Source of the DNA: Rhynchonema sp. JSB1_4
Taxonomy: Eukaryota; Nematoda; Chromadorea; Monhysterida; Xyalidae
DNA: 23,391 nucleotides
Assembly (NCBI GenBank): GCA_030248065.1
Contig: JASAMV010007738.1
Span: 1 to 23,391, forward strand
Direction of reading: 5' to 3'
Positions 1-11,500 of the stretch are shown here, one piece after another (position 1 is the first letter of the stretch; each line of letters begins with the position of its first letter). The notes under the pieces are model-generated. The model was given only the letters and a program-made list of their open reading frames with translations. It did no database searches and was not told the origin of the DNA. The position numbers and the translations under genes are program-made.

Positions 1-180
1 GCGCTGGTTCACAGTCACTCGGCACTGATATGTGCTGATAAGTCAGCAATACTGCTACGTACTATGATGGGCTATACGACATGCGAAACCACGGGCTTGA
101 AAAGATATTCGCACTATCTAGAAGCACGTGTCCGGCCTTAGAGTCACCCTAAAACAGCGATTCACAAACAGACAGACAAT

Positions 181-737
181 GTTAGCTGTGGTCTGAGCCT
201 AAGTATAAGCCACGTCGCCACATACATGTCTGACATCCTGATGCTACAAGAAACCAAACTTGGAGAACAGACAATGGGAAATTTTGACTTGGACTGCTAC
301 GTGTCATTTGAGCGTCGCAGAAATGAAAACGGTGGCGGTGTCGCAACATATGTTCAAAAAAAATCTGAATCCATAATAAACACAAACGAGATCGGATTGA
401 TGATTTAAAACTATGTACATGCGCGTTCACGATTGGAAAGTCTCGTGTACTTGTTCTGAATGGATATCGGATCCCCACCGTTAAAGTCGCACACGAATGC
501 CCTCGCGATAAATTCAGTGATGGTCTTGAAATGTTCCTGGCCTAGAACCAAACCAACTTTGACTACATGATATTGGGAGGAGACTGGAACATTTGCTGCC
601 GAACTGACGCTGAATGTCACAGGCTGTCGATCACGCTCGAAGAGTATGGACTTGAACTGCTTGTTGATGTGGCTGCACACGTCAAGCGTTTGCTAGAGGT
701 CCTGTTTGTCTCGGACAAACTGGAATCCTGCGAGCCC
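181..737 (+). pseudogene. Decayed LINE endonuclease (APE-type) fragment
   Basis: Remnant of the N-terminal endonuclease of a non-LTR retrotransposon, the domain that nicks target DNA to prime reverse transcription. Frame 1 (about 181-408) reads HVATYMSDILMLQETKL, containing the QET motif with its catalytic glutamate, followed by a GGGVATYV stretch typical of the family. The frame then shifts to frame 3 (about 410-737), which reads KSRVLVLNGYRIP, an in-frame stop at 543-545, and MILGGDWNICCRTD with the GDWN motif. At least one frameshift and one stop make it non-functional. No reverse transcriptase follows. It could be a relic of the same family as the LINE at 7521-10487, but that copy lacks this domain, so they cannot be compared here. 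Confidence 0.75.
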
Positions 738-1446
738 TAAACAGGATCCGTTTTTGATTGCTGAACCGAAAACCGTCAACCGAGCCCTAACAAGCCAGAT
801 ATTGAAGCTTGTGAATATTTCGTGCAGTATCTTCGTTGCCGATTATTTTCGTATTCACTCGTCGAAAAATAAATACAATGAATAAATACAATGCCGTCGA
901 CTCACCTGCGATCTAATCCCATTGGACATGACTTTGGGAAGGTAGCTCTATGGGTATTATGACAAAGGGAAGGCCTGTTTGTGAACTTGGGGATAAATTT
1001 GAAGAGAGGTAAAGATTCCACCATACCAATTTTGTGTCACAAAAGCAACAAATGACAAATCCACGACCACTGCCAACAGCCGGGCAACGTGGGGTCTGTC
1101 GATAGCTTTCCACACGCTGATAACTGTAGCGCATACGGTATGGGGTGTCCTATATTATATGTACATGCAGCGGTTGTTGGGATGTCTGGGAACTGTATGA
1201 GTCCATCACAACACCATTTCAAACTGAAATGTAAGCTCCGCAGGCAATTTATTTGAGAATCATGAGCAATAAAACGCATGAAAACATGCCTTTAAAAAGA
1301 TGAGCAAACAACGAAAAAAGCGAAAAATAAAAAAGGGGACTTACTTTTCAAAAATTTTAAAATAAAAAAGTGACTACTTTGAAAATTTTTTCAAACATTT
1401 TGTTACTTTTTTAATCCAACCCTGCACACAGGTGCGTTAACTTCCA
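738..1446. other. AT-rich sequence without recognised genes
   Basis: No convincing coding or structured signal was found. The stretch 1290-1420 is strongly A/T-rich with short poly-A and poly-T runs. The phrase GAGCCCTAA plus CAGGATCCG near 733-750 is partly echoed at 781, which may be LINE debris. Confidence 0.4.
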
Positions 1447-1868
1447 CAGCAGCATAACTGTTCGCTGCTGGCTACTATATTTGACTGAGGATGTTGCAGG
1501 AGCAAAACGGTTCGCTGCTGGCTACAATTTGACTGTAGAGGTCACAGCAGCAAACGCTTTGTTGCCGTCTACTATGTATTTGACTGAGGATGGTGCAGCA
1601 GCAAAACGTTTCGCTGCCCTCTACTTTAACTGGAGATACCACAGCAGTAAAACGGTTTGCTGCTGGTTACTATATTTGACTGGATGTACCACAGCAGCAA
1701 AACGGTTACTGCCGGTTACTATATTTGACTGGGGATACTGCACACTGTATTTGACAGGGGATGTTGCAGGAGCAAAACGGTTAGCGGCTGGCTACTATTT
1801 GACTGTTGATGTCACAGCAGCAAAACGCTTCGCTGCCGGCTACTATATTTAACTGGAGATATCACATG
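1447..1868. repeat. Minisatellite, about 50 bp unit, about 8-9 copies
   Basis: Diverged tandem units begin with CAGCAGCAAAACGGTTCGCT and continue with GCTGGCTACTATATTTGACTG. Unit starts are near 1447, 1497, 1545, 1596, 1642, 1692, a partial unit near 1741, 1767 and 1815, so spacing is 46-51 bp. Each unit can form a small hairpin, GCAGC paired with GCTGC around a loop like AAAACGGTTC. The array is open in one frame for 123 codons, but the period is not a multiple of three and the peptide is not periodic, so coding is unlikely. Confidence 0.85.
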
Positions 1869-2394
1869 TAGTGACGATAATCCAGGACGGTTTTACATGC
1901 TCTTTATTCACACTTTACTTCCAAACCAACATACACAGAGTCAAAGCACAAAGTGAAGTTCACAAGCACAGAATTGTAGGAAAACAAGTCAGCCAGTTAG
2001 GTTTAGTCAAAACATCAATCAATAGAACAGCGTGGGTTATTGCGTTACACTGCTGCTTAGCTGCTTATGTAGCGAACACGTGATTATGCATTGGGGATTA
2101 GTCACCACATGATTTTGATCTTGTCTGTTAATCTGACATCATGGCCAAGTTTTGAATAGCAGCGCCTATTACACAAAATGCCAAAATTGCTAACAATCGT
2201 CCAATAACCCGTTTCTACAAGGAACTGCAAATAGAATCCAAAGTGTATCCGTGCATCAAAATTGAGCCGTTTCTTGCTGTAAATTACTCACCCGACACCT
2301 CTCCTGATGTCCTTGATCTTTCTCTCTCCTTGGCGCTTTACGTAGCTTGTGTTTGCCGTGGTTTGTTAAAAATAACCAGTGTTGTAACTATTTT
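1869..2394. other. Sequence downstream of LEO1, no firm gene
   Basis: No recognisable product. On the minus strand there is one exon-like stretch near 2300-2350 ending in a good donor (TGTCGG|gtgagt) with an AG acceptor near 2358. It could be an extra 3' exon of LEO1, but its peptide (APRREKDQGHQERCR) is not distinctive and a stop plus poly(A) signal lie before it. Confidence 0.35.
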
Positions 2395-2400
2395 TTTATT
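2395..2400 (-). terminator. Candidate poly(A) signal AATAAA of LEO1
   Basis: AATAAA on the minus strand, 61 bases past the predicted LEO1 stop codon (2464-2462). The spacing is plausible for a short 3' UTR. The surrounding A/T-rich tract makes chance occurrence possible. Confidence 0.45.
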
Positions 2401-2461
2401 TCCGTAGTTGTCCCACCCGGTCTTGTAACTGTGCTTTCATCACCTAATTTACCTGCATGAT

Positions 2462-2589
2462 TCAGAGCAAGAAAACAGACAGCCCACCTGACACCGATAC
2501 ATCATATTCCCCATGCGAAATGCGTTCATACGCACGACCGCCCTGACGGTAGGCCTTCTTCAGTGCTGAGATTGATTCGCCCTCGTCAC
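2462..2589 (-). CDS. LEO1: LEO1 exon 12, terminal (residues 482-523)
   Basis: Acceptor gtttgcag|GTGACGAG. It reads [18 protein letters not shown], matching the GEESISL..IKN.YK.G block, then ends at TGA 2464-2462. A donor-like TCAG|gtgggc at 2489/2488 leaves open a splice to further exons that would add a longer tail. The stop followed by AATAAA favours ending here. Confidence 0.82.
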
Positions 2590-5500
2590 CTGCAAACGGA
2601 CAATCAAACATTGCGTGCGCACCTGCAGCCCGAATAAACCGTTGTTTACAAAACTGAAAAGTTTTTTTTCTGATGCACGGAAATATACGTTTTTATTTTA
2701 TCCGGATTTGGTTTCAGGTGGTAACGGCGTGACGGGTTTTTGTAAGGTTTTCGATAAATTTCACAAGATAGCGACACGATGTCGTCAAAACGATTTTTAA
2801 TCGGTTTCAACGCTTCTGGTGCGTTTTAGCCTGTTTCAGACATGGCCCGACAAAATTTTGTCAAAAAAACAGCCGTTTTCGTGCGATGGGCATCCTTAAG
2901 TGTTGGAAACATATAACAGTTCCTTTCGAAAGAAATTTGTTTCCAGAAAGAGAAAATTTGCAAAAAAAGCATTTTGAGAAAAACACGGAAGCTTAACATC
3001 CTTTGGTCGAGCACCGTGTCGATACGCTATGTGCATGACGTCATGACATCCGTGTGAGTGAGCAGCCTAGTTTTCAAACAACCAAAAAAACAGCTAAAAA
3101 CAAACAGAAAAGCACAAAAATACAATCATAAAGTCGATTGCAAAAGCCAACCTGAATCTCCCTCCTCCAAATATCCAGCCGACAGCCCCGAATGCGATGC
3201 CCGCTCCCGAATTCGTCTCTGTTGACTTTCACGACGTGCCTGCGCGCGAAGTCGGTCCTCCTCGCGCCGTACGGCTTCCTGCAGTTTTTTGTTTTATTTT
3301 TGCATTCGGCGAAAAATATTTTTGTTTAATCTGCGGTCTTTTATTCAAATTGAACCACTGGCTAGTTTGGTCGAGCACAACTTCCATCAACTGCCTATTT
3401 TGCCATCAAAAAGCGTGTTTGGTGTTTTTTTCCGACAGACGCATATTGGGTTTGTCTTTCTCCAGTGGCGGGTGGCACAAGAGTAAAGAATTTAACTTTG
3501 TGGTCATTGTTTTTGTGATCTTCTTTACGCAAGGGCACGGATGGGATTATTATTGCCACGAAAACGGCGCACAGATATAATCAGTGGCGCGGAACATTTT
3601 CGAACCAACGGGACCAACATAAATAGCACGGACACTCGGTGTGTAGGAAAACAAACCACTTTTCGTTCAAGTAAGACAAAATGGGATCGGCTATGGCAGG
3701 ACTAAAGGCACGAGGGCCCAGTCCACAGAAACGGATTACTTTAACACTAACACTAACATAAACGCAAACACAAATAAAGAGAAAACGACGACGAAAAACG
3801 CAAAGGGTTTTCTCTTTATTTGTACTTTTATGTTAACGTCGGTGTACGTGTTAGAAAGGTAAGGTTAAGGTGATCCGCTTCTGTGGACCGGGCCCAGTAC
3901 GAGTTATACTTGCGGAAAAACCGGATTTTTATATTTTTGGAGAAATTTCCAAAAAAAACGATAAACAACCGTACTACGGTTACCGTAGTGTATTAAGATA
4001 GGTGAATTCATAATAACGTATTTTATACCAATGTTGACGTCAGTAAAGGCATTAACATGGCGTCTTGCAGCGTTTTTAACGCCCACTATGACTAAATTAT
4101 AAAAGGCACAAGGCAAGGCATAAAACAACGCACTTTTACACGAAATATTATAGGAAAAGGTTCCCAAAGTCACGAAAAAATGCTCCATTTTGCAGAAAAA
4201 TACATAGGGGTCTTTCCGGTTTTTCTCATGTCAAAAGTTCGTTAAAAAAACCAGAGGTTTTTTCTCGAAAAAAACTGGCGTTTTCCATCTGCAAGTATAG
4301 AATCAATCAATAGAATACCAGAACAAACCAGGATCAAAAATGTCCAGGACCAAGTTCCATAACATCACATCAGAACAGCACTCACCCTCTTTGCCTTGTC
4401 GGGGTCCAACGCCTCGTCGGCCAATGTCAACACCTTGACCTTCTGCTGTCTGTTGCCCCTGTCAGCCATTGACAGCGTCATTTTGCGATGGGTCATCGTC
4501 TCAGTCGAACTTGGCCGGAAGGTCATCTTTTGTTTGAATACTGATTGCGCCTAAATTAGCAAGACTCTGGGGTCACAAAACTGAGAGTTGTCATCATGAG
4601 CAACGAATGCGCATCAGGTGTCCCATCACAGCGAATATTATTGTATTGGTCGCAGATAGTGATGGGCTCGCGCCTGAAAATTTCGCTCTTTTTTTCGCGC
4701 CTCGCTCTTCACGGGGTAATAGCGTTGCGTTGCGATCACACACAAAGAATGCAGTCAGAAAAATGTTTCAGACCCGCAGCAACGTGGGTGCTCTGCTGGA
4801 CTATTTTCAGATGAAAATGTTTTATGAGAATCACAAATAGCACAGTGATTAAAAGTGAATGAACGTGAAAATTAGGATTGATTTGATGAATTCTCATGTG
4901 ATCATTGTGCGACCAATACCTTTCCTACTTCTATGTTGTGTCATAGATATGGCATGGATAGTATGGTAACTAAGACGTTTTTCGAAGTCAGAAACTGATT
5001 CAAGATTCTTGGCCATGGGACACACCCTCCCGCGTCTTTCATACTCAAAAAGTTCAAGATAATCTTCCAATAGATTCCAAGCGCATTGATGCACAAGACA
5101 GGAGCTCAAACACATGAGAACACCCAAAAGAGCGTACCTGTAAACCAGCGACGCCCTGCCGCACAAACAAATGATTGTGATCTTGCATCGGCTGGAAATG
5201 CACGTCGAAAATCTCCGAACCGAGATGAAGGGACAGTCTGTGACAATAATTGCATAAATCTGTTTCAGTTTCAACTTTGAAAAAATAATTGGTGTTTTCT
5301 TCTGTTTGTGGTATATGTTTTTGGACGTGGCTTTGCTCAACCGGCCGATCATCCCCTGCTCTCTCCGGGCTCAAGTCGCCGACGCGTGAAACATAAGCAA
5401 AAATGCAGCTGCACAAAAATCATGGCACAGCGACGACGACTGAGTTGTTTGTGTTTGCTCGGAACCAAACTTAACGTAACAAAATCCGCTAAATCTGCAG

Positions 5501-8500
5501 ATTGCAACAAGTAAATCAAACTTATAAATAAAACAATAAATATAAATTCAGTTTAGCAAAAAAAAACTAAAATGATCACTTACGATCCGTCCGACCATCT
5601 GACGATTTTCGCATTGCTTTGCTTTCTTTCTTCGCCATTTTCGTCTGTGATCACACGCCATCTGATCGTGTTTTCGCACTGAAAAAGCGCAAGCAAATAA
5701 AATGGAAGAGAAAATATCAATTTAGAAGAAAGAGAAAAACTTTACTTTTAGTTTCAATCGATTTCGACCTTCTTCGTCAATAACGTCGTCCTCTTCGTTC
5801 TCTTCCTCGTAATGGACCGCATCGAATGGTCTAAAATCTCGAAATTTTATATTTAAAAAAAAATTTAAAAATCATTTGAAGTTATTGTAAAAATGCCAAA
5901 AAAATCCAACGACATACTTTGGATCCACGCTGAGAAAATTCGGCAATTTGATGAAATACGGCGCCTGATCGGTCAAGCCAATATCGATGCGCGGTGCTTC
6001 GACCTGTTAGCAATACCATAATTTGCTCAGCACAGGATTGATGTTTTCACTTCAGAAAAATGATCAATCTTGTTCAATATGGATGTCTTCAACTGGGAAA
6101 AAATGAGCAATTTCTCCGAACGTGAAAGTGACAGAAACAGTTGGACCGATTTTAGCTTTCAGACCTTAACATCAAACAGCCCAATTTTAGGCGTCTTTTC
6201 TTCAAAATTTAAACACAGGGTTTGTGGGTTTTTTCACCAAATGCGAGCGGGTGGGGACCTCAGAATCACCGATCAAGATTCAAGTGTTCACTCACTTCGA
6301 TCACAGTCTCCACCGGTGCAGCTGGCTCTTCTTCGGACTCGTAGCCGAGGCTGAAAGCATAAACAAATAATGGCAAATTACATGACAGCTTGAAGATTTC
6401 GTGACTTTTGCGTTACACATACCTATACTCTTGCGAAAAGAACCACTCATTTTTTTCGTAAAAAACGGTTTTGTTAAACGACTTATTTTGAAGTTGACTT
6501 GAACGGATCCAATAATGTTCCGGCTCCACGTATTTCGGAAATGAAAGAAGAGAAATGCATATATTTTTTTAAAAACACGCTCTCCACCTCGGTGCGTAAA
6601 TTTCCTTTTGACTCCCAAAACATTTGTGTGTTGAACGATGTTGCTGTTCGCGTAAGCACACAACAAATAGAGGTCAGCCAGCTGGAACTTGTCATCATGT
6701 CTCTCGGCCCAATCTCTTTCTTTTGTTTGCGAAAACCCGTGTAACCGGCGCATTTTTGAATCTGGCCAAGCAAGCTTTAAAAAGAGTCGTCTCATGAGCA
6801 CGTGGCTGGACTATACTGCTCCACAACAACATGCAAACTGTATTCGACAGAGATTGTATTACAGAGACAACTCGGAAATGTTTTTTTCCCAAAATTCACC
6901 AGTCGGAATTTGCACCCCATGCCCGCATGTCCAAAAGCTAGATGCAGTTTGCAATAAGAATTTCGTTGTCTGTGCACAATCTGGAAATTCTAGGTGCCAA
7001 CCCCCTAATTTTTAAGTGCAAATCTAAAAAAATTTGGTTTTAATGGCACCCTAAAAATGTCTAAAAAACAATGAACTGTGCGCTCGCACTCAAGTTTTCA
7101 ACAATCCCAACCCGGATGACGCACGTTTCGCGCAACTGTCTATCTTCATCCTCCTCCCCGAGCTGACTGTCTCGGTCGGGTAACGACGAGCCTCGGTCCT
7201 TGTCTGAGCCGGGTTCCTGCTCCTCATTTTCATCTTCTTCAATCACAAGCGCTTTCTTCTTTGGCTGATCGTCGTCGTCCGAGCTCACGTCATCCTCGCC
7301 GAAAATATCTACCTGCAACAAAAATTTGAAGGACTTTTTAATGTGTGTATTTGATTGTATTTCTCACAACGGGGTCATCACATCAAAAGGAGCGTATAGC
7401 AGTGTTTTATTTAGCAATTTTTATAATAATAGAGTAGTCTAAAGCTGCATATATAGTTTTGGACCCTTTCACGAGACTATATATGTCACAATGCATCCGG
7501 GTCCACATCAGTCATGAGATCGAAACTCGAAAGTCTGGACACCCGAACTGTCCCAACTCAAACACAGGTCTAGGAAGCTGTGGAGAGTGTACTTCCGCAC
7601 GCAATCCCCAGACGATTGGGACAAGTACAAAGCAGCCAAAACAGAATACAGAAAAGCCTATCGACAGGCGAACACGGCCGGGTGGAGGAACTTCTGTTCC
7701 GAAGTCACATCACAGCACGTGACGGCCCGCCTGTACAAAGCCATCACTATCGAAAGTAGCCCTCAGCTGGGCATGCTAACGAAACCAGACGGCAGCTACA
7801 CCAAGATGGAACAGGAAGCGCTACAGTTACTGCTACAGTCACACTTTCCAGGTTCCATTACGGTTGCAAATATGACGACACCCTCAAATTCGACAGTGGC
7901 CGGTCCAACCACGTCAGCACATCGGATGGCCGACTGGACAATAGCCGGTAACGTTGTCACAGTTGAGAAAACAGTGTGGGCCCTGGGCCAGTTTCAACCA
8001 TACAAATCAGCGGGCACCGACGGCATTTTCCCCGCACTCTTACAGTACGGCGCGAAAACGATCGCAGAGCCGCTGACAGCGATTTTTCGGGCATGTCTTG
8101 CTCTGAACTACGTTCCAAGCAGCTGGAGAGAGACCAAGGTCATCTTTCTCCCAAAAGTGGCGAAGCAGGACTATGGTGACCCAAAGTCTTTTCGACCCAT
8201 TAGCTTGTCATCATTTCTCCTAAAAACGCTTGAAAGACTAGTGGACAGATACATCAGGGACACAGCTTTGATTACTGCTCCTATCAGCCCAGCTCAACAT
8301 GCATACCAACCAGGCAAGTCCACGGAGTCAGCTCTGCACAGTCTCGTGGATGTCATAGAACACACAATAGAAAGAAAACAGTATGCGATTGCTGCTTTCT
8401 TCGATGTGCAAGGGGCCTTCGATCACGCCAGCCACGGCCTTATCTGACAAGAACTGAGAAGCCGCAATCTACCTGAGGCAATAGTTGAATGGATATTTTT

Positions 8501-11500
8501 CATGCTGCAACACAGAACAGTGACCGCTACCCTCAACAGCCGCAGCGTCACCGTCCAAACCACGCAGGGCTGTCCACAAGGGGGAGTCATGTCACCCCTC
8601 CTGTGGTGCCTGATCATGGACATCCTGATCAGAATCACACAGGCTCAAACAGACCTTCACATTCAGGCATACGCCGATGATGGGGTACTGGTATCAACGG
8701 GCTCCGATTTATCAAAAATGTGCTCCGATATCGAACAGGCACTGAACAATGTGCAAAGCTGGTGTCGGCAAAACGGACTGGACATCAACGCAGGAAAGAC
8801 AGAAGTCATTGTCTTTACCAGGAACAGGAGCAGACCCGGCCTTCGGCAAATCACGCTAGAGGGCACCCAATTAGCATACTCAGAGACAGTAAAGTACCTG
8901 GGGGTACTGTTGGACGAGAAACTGCTGTGGAGACCACATCTGGACAAGCAGTGCAAAAAAGCTGTTGTCGCCCTAATCCAGTGCAGACGAATGGCTGCAG
9001 CAAAATGGGGACTACGACCAAAAATATGCCTCTGGCTGTACAACAGCATCGTAAAACCGATGCTGGGCTACGGCGCCATAGTGTGGTGGAACCGCTCACA
9101 GCTAAAAACAGTTCAAAAACAGCTGAGCTCAGTTCAGAGGTTGGCGTGCCTCCTGATAACAGGTGCCATGAAAACCACACCGACTAAGGCCCTCGAAACC
9201 TTAATCAGCCTGCCCCCGCTGGACCTGTGGGTCCAGGGGGAGGCAATGCTTTCAGCTGCCCGCCTCACAACTGCCGGCGTATGGCAACCGCGAAGCAGGG
9301 CGGGGCACAGTACAATCACGCGACTGACAAACCGACATGTACCACGGATCTTATGGCCGTCGGACGCTCAGGTTGCCAAATACAGGTTTGGGGATAGCTT
9401 TACAGTACGATTGACAGACCGGGATTTCTGGAGAGACAAAACGACCACATATTTTGAACAAATAGAGGGTATCAAAGTGCTCACAGATGGAGCCAAACAC
9501 CCTGTAACAGGGAGAACGGGATATGGAATAGTCATGGAGAACGAATGCGTCAGCGGTGGTCTAGGCACCACCTGCACAGCTTTCCAGGCCGAACTATACG
9601 CAATCATATGCGCGGCCCAACAGTTGCTCGAAAACAGCACAGGCCCCAAAAGTATACACATATTCACGGACTGCATGTCGGTCCTGCAAGCGCTCAGCGC
9701 GCACAAAGTACAATCAAAATTAGTATCGGAAGGCGCCACTGTGCTAAATCGACTGGGCGAACAACATAAAGTCACTCTAACATGGATTCCGGGCCACAGC
9801 GGGTTCGACGGCAACGTCCGTGCCGATCGCCTAGCGACCGCTGGCCGATCCCAACCACAGACCGGACCAGAGCCGACGTTTGGCATCAGTAAGTCAGCAT
9901 CAAGATCAGAGGTAAGAACATGGCTGTTGACACAGTTGCTAAAACGGTGGGACGAGGAAGATCAGTGCAGGCACAGCAAACAGTTTATCACAGGGGTGGA
10001 CACGCGCAAAGCGCTGGAGTGTCTCTCTCTCTCACGAAGGGACCTCAGATCTATTGTGTGCATGTACACAGGTCACAGCCCACTAAACAGGCACCTAACC
10101 AAAATGGGCCTCAGAGACGACCCAACCTGCACCACTTGTGGCGAAGAAGAAACAGTCGAACATTTTCTGTGTAAGTGCCTCGGCTTGAAAAACATCCGAA
10201 AACGAACCTTGGGCGCAGAAACAATCATCCTGGATGAAGCCCGCGACACTAAAGTGTCCTGGGTGGCCGAATTTATTAGGGAGACTACACGTTTTGATTA
10301 GAATTTCGGCATAGTGCAGCATAGAAATAGGAACAGTCCTGTCACAGTTAGCACACATCACACAATGAACGGGGATCTGTTCTACACAGAATAATGGTCT
10401 CCAAGTTGCTGGGCCTGTGTAAAAATCCCTACCATGGGGTTCCACACTGGCGCGGCTAGGCCGCGCCTGCCCACGAATCATCATCATCATCAGTCATGAG
10501 ATGCATTGCGCCCTCCCTATTCTGTAGAAGCGTGAAATTTGAAAAGAAAAAATTTTTTTGGAAAAGGAAAGAGGAAAAGGAAGGAAAAGACAGAAAGACC
10601 GGGTGTCGGCGTTCATTGTTGGTTGACATCAACGTCACACAAACCCATAAAAAATTTATCCGTTTTCGATCAGTTATGAACGCGGACCCCAGAACCTTTT
10701 TTCCTTCGATACACAAATACGGATGAATATTGCCACCTAAAATCGTCCATTGGCTGTTGAGTGAGAAACTGTCCATCAAAAACAAAACGTAAAACACCAC
10801 TTAGTTCGGTCAGCAGGAGGGAACAAGAACATCCCCCCCCGTGAAAGAAAAAAACGAAAAATTTAATGTCGTTTTTTGGCAACTTCCATGAGTTACAATT
10901 CCATCGCCCAAGTGCGTAAACGGCGGACGGACAATTGAGCAAAGCACATTTGAGCAAGACCACTTTGAGCAAGTGAAAAAGAGCAGGGGCCAAAAGACCA
11001 GAACCTAAAAACGAATGGGCCTAAGCCTAAGCCCGGTATTGATACAAAAATCAGTCTGTGTCTAAGCCATTAGGACGAAACAAGCCTTGCGCTCTTTTGG
11101 CTCTGCCCTTTTTTCTTGCTCAAAGTGGTCTTGCCCAAGCGTGCTTTGCTCAATTGCCCGGCCACCGCGTAAACAACGAACTGTCCCAAAACTAACATGG
11201 GAGACTTGTCTCTCAGCTCCAGCAGCAGCACCAGTTGCACGTTGTTGTTCTGTCTCGTCCTCGCTATCACTTCGACCCGGCGTCGTGCCACGAATCCTGG
11301 GCTCCTCAGTCGTGTCTTCCGGACTCTTCATTTCTTGAGCCTGATCTTGCAAGGAATCTTCGTCGTTCAACGGTGACAGAGAAAATGACGCGCGCTTGGC
11401 ATCGATTTCGGTGGGTTGGGCAGCCAGCGGATGGTTGTTGTTGGTTTCTGAAAAAACCACCGTTTGATGTATATTTGCGGGAAAAACGGTTTTCTTACAT

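Larger units (their letters stand above)
7521..10487 (+). mobile_element. 5'-truncated non-LTR retrotransposon (LINE, RNase H type)
   Basis: A 2967 bp insertion bounded by the exact 15 bp duplication CATCAGTCATGAGAT. It lies in LEO1 intron 3, antisense to the gene. The element starts directly in coding sequence, so its 5' part (5' UTR, ORF1 and endonuclease) was lost at insertion, which is usual for target-primed reverse transcription. It ends in a short UTR with a GC hairpin and an ATC/CAT-repeat tail. The exact duplication and nearly open frame point to a recent insertion. The RT plus RNase H layout fits the I/Jockey assemblage; I cannot fix the clade by eye. Confidence 0.93.

Noticed and set aside
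1481..1852. 123-codon frame MTEDVAGAKRFAAGY...
   Set aside because: It is the translation of a minisatellite whose period is not a multiple of three.
3197..3580. 127-codon plus-strand frame starting [14 protein letters not shown]
   Set aside because: Its start is the antisense of LEO1 exon 11; the rest is intron 10.
4894..5416. Minus-strand frames of 152 and 120 codons
   Set aside because: They run through LEO1 exon 9 and its introns; only 5138-5237 in the second frame is exon.
6301..7015. Several frames of 65-166 codons on both strands
   Set aside because: They lie in LEO1 introns 4 and 5 or run off exon 5; no motifs or splice-consistent ends.
7306..7321. Start of an 86-residue protein at ATG 7321
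   Set aside because: The ATG lies in the intron; tgttgcag just after it is a splice acceptor and the acidic peptide is LEO1 exon 4.
8445..8447. Selenocysteine or programmed readthrough at the LINE TGA
   Set aside because: Nothing structural around the stop supports recoding, and a truncated LINE copy is expected to gain stops.
8663..9886. Antisense and shifted frames inside the LINE (up to 172 codons)
   Set aside because: Shadows of the RT and RNase H frame.
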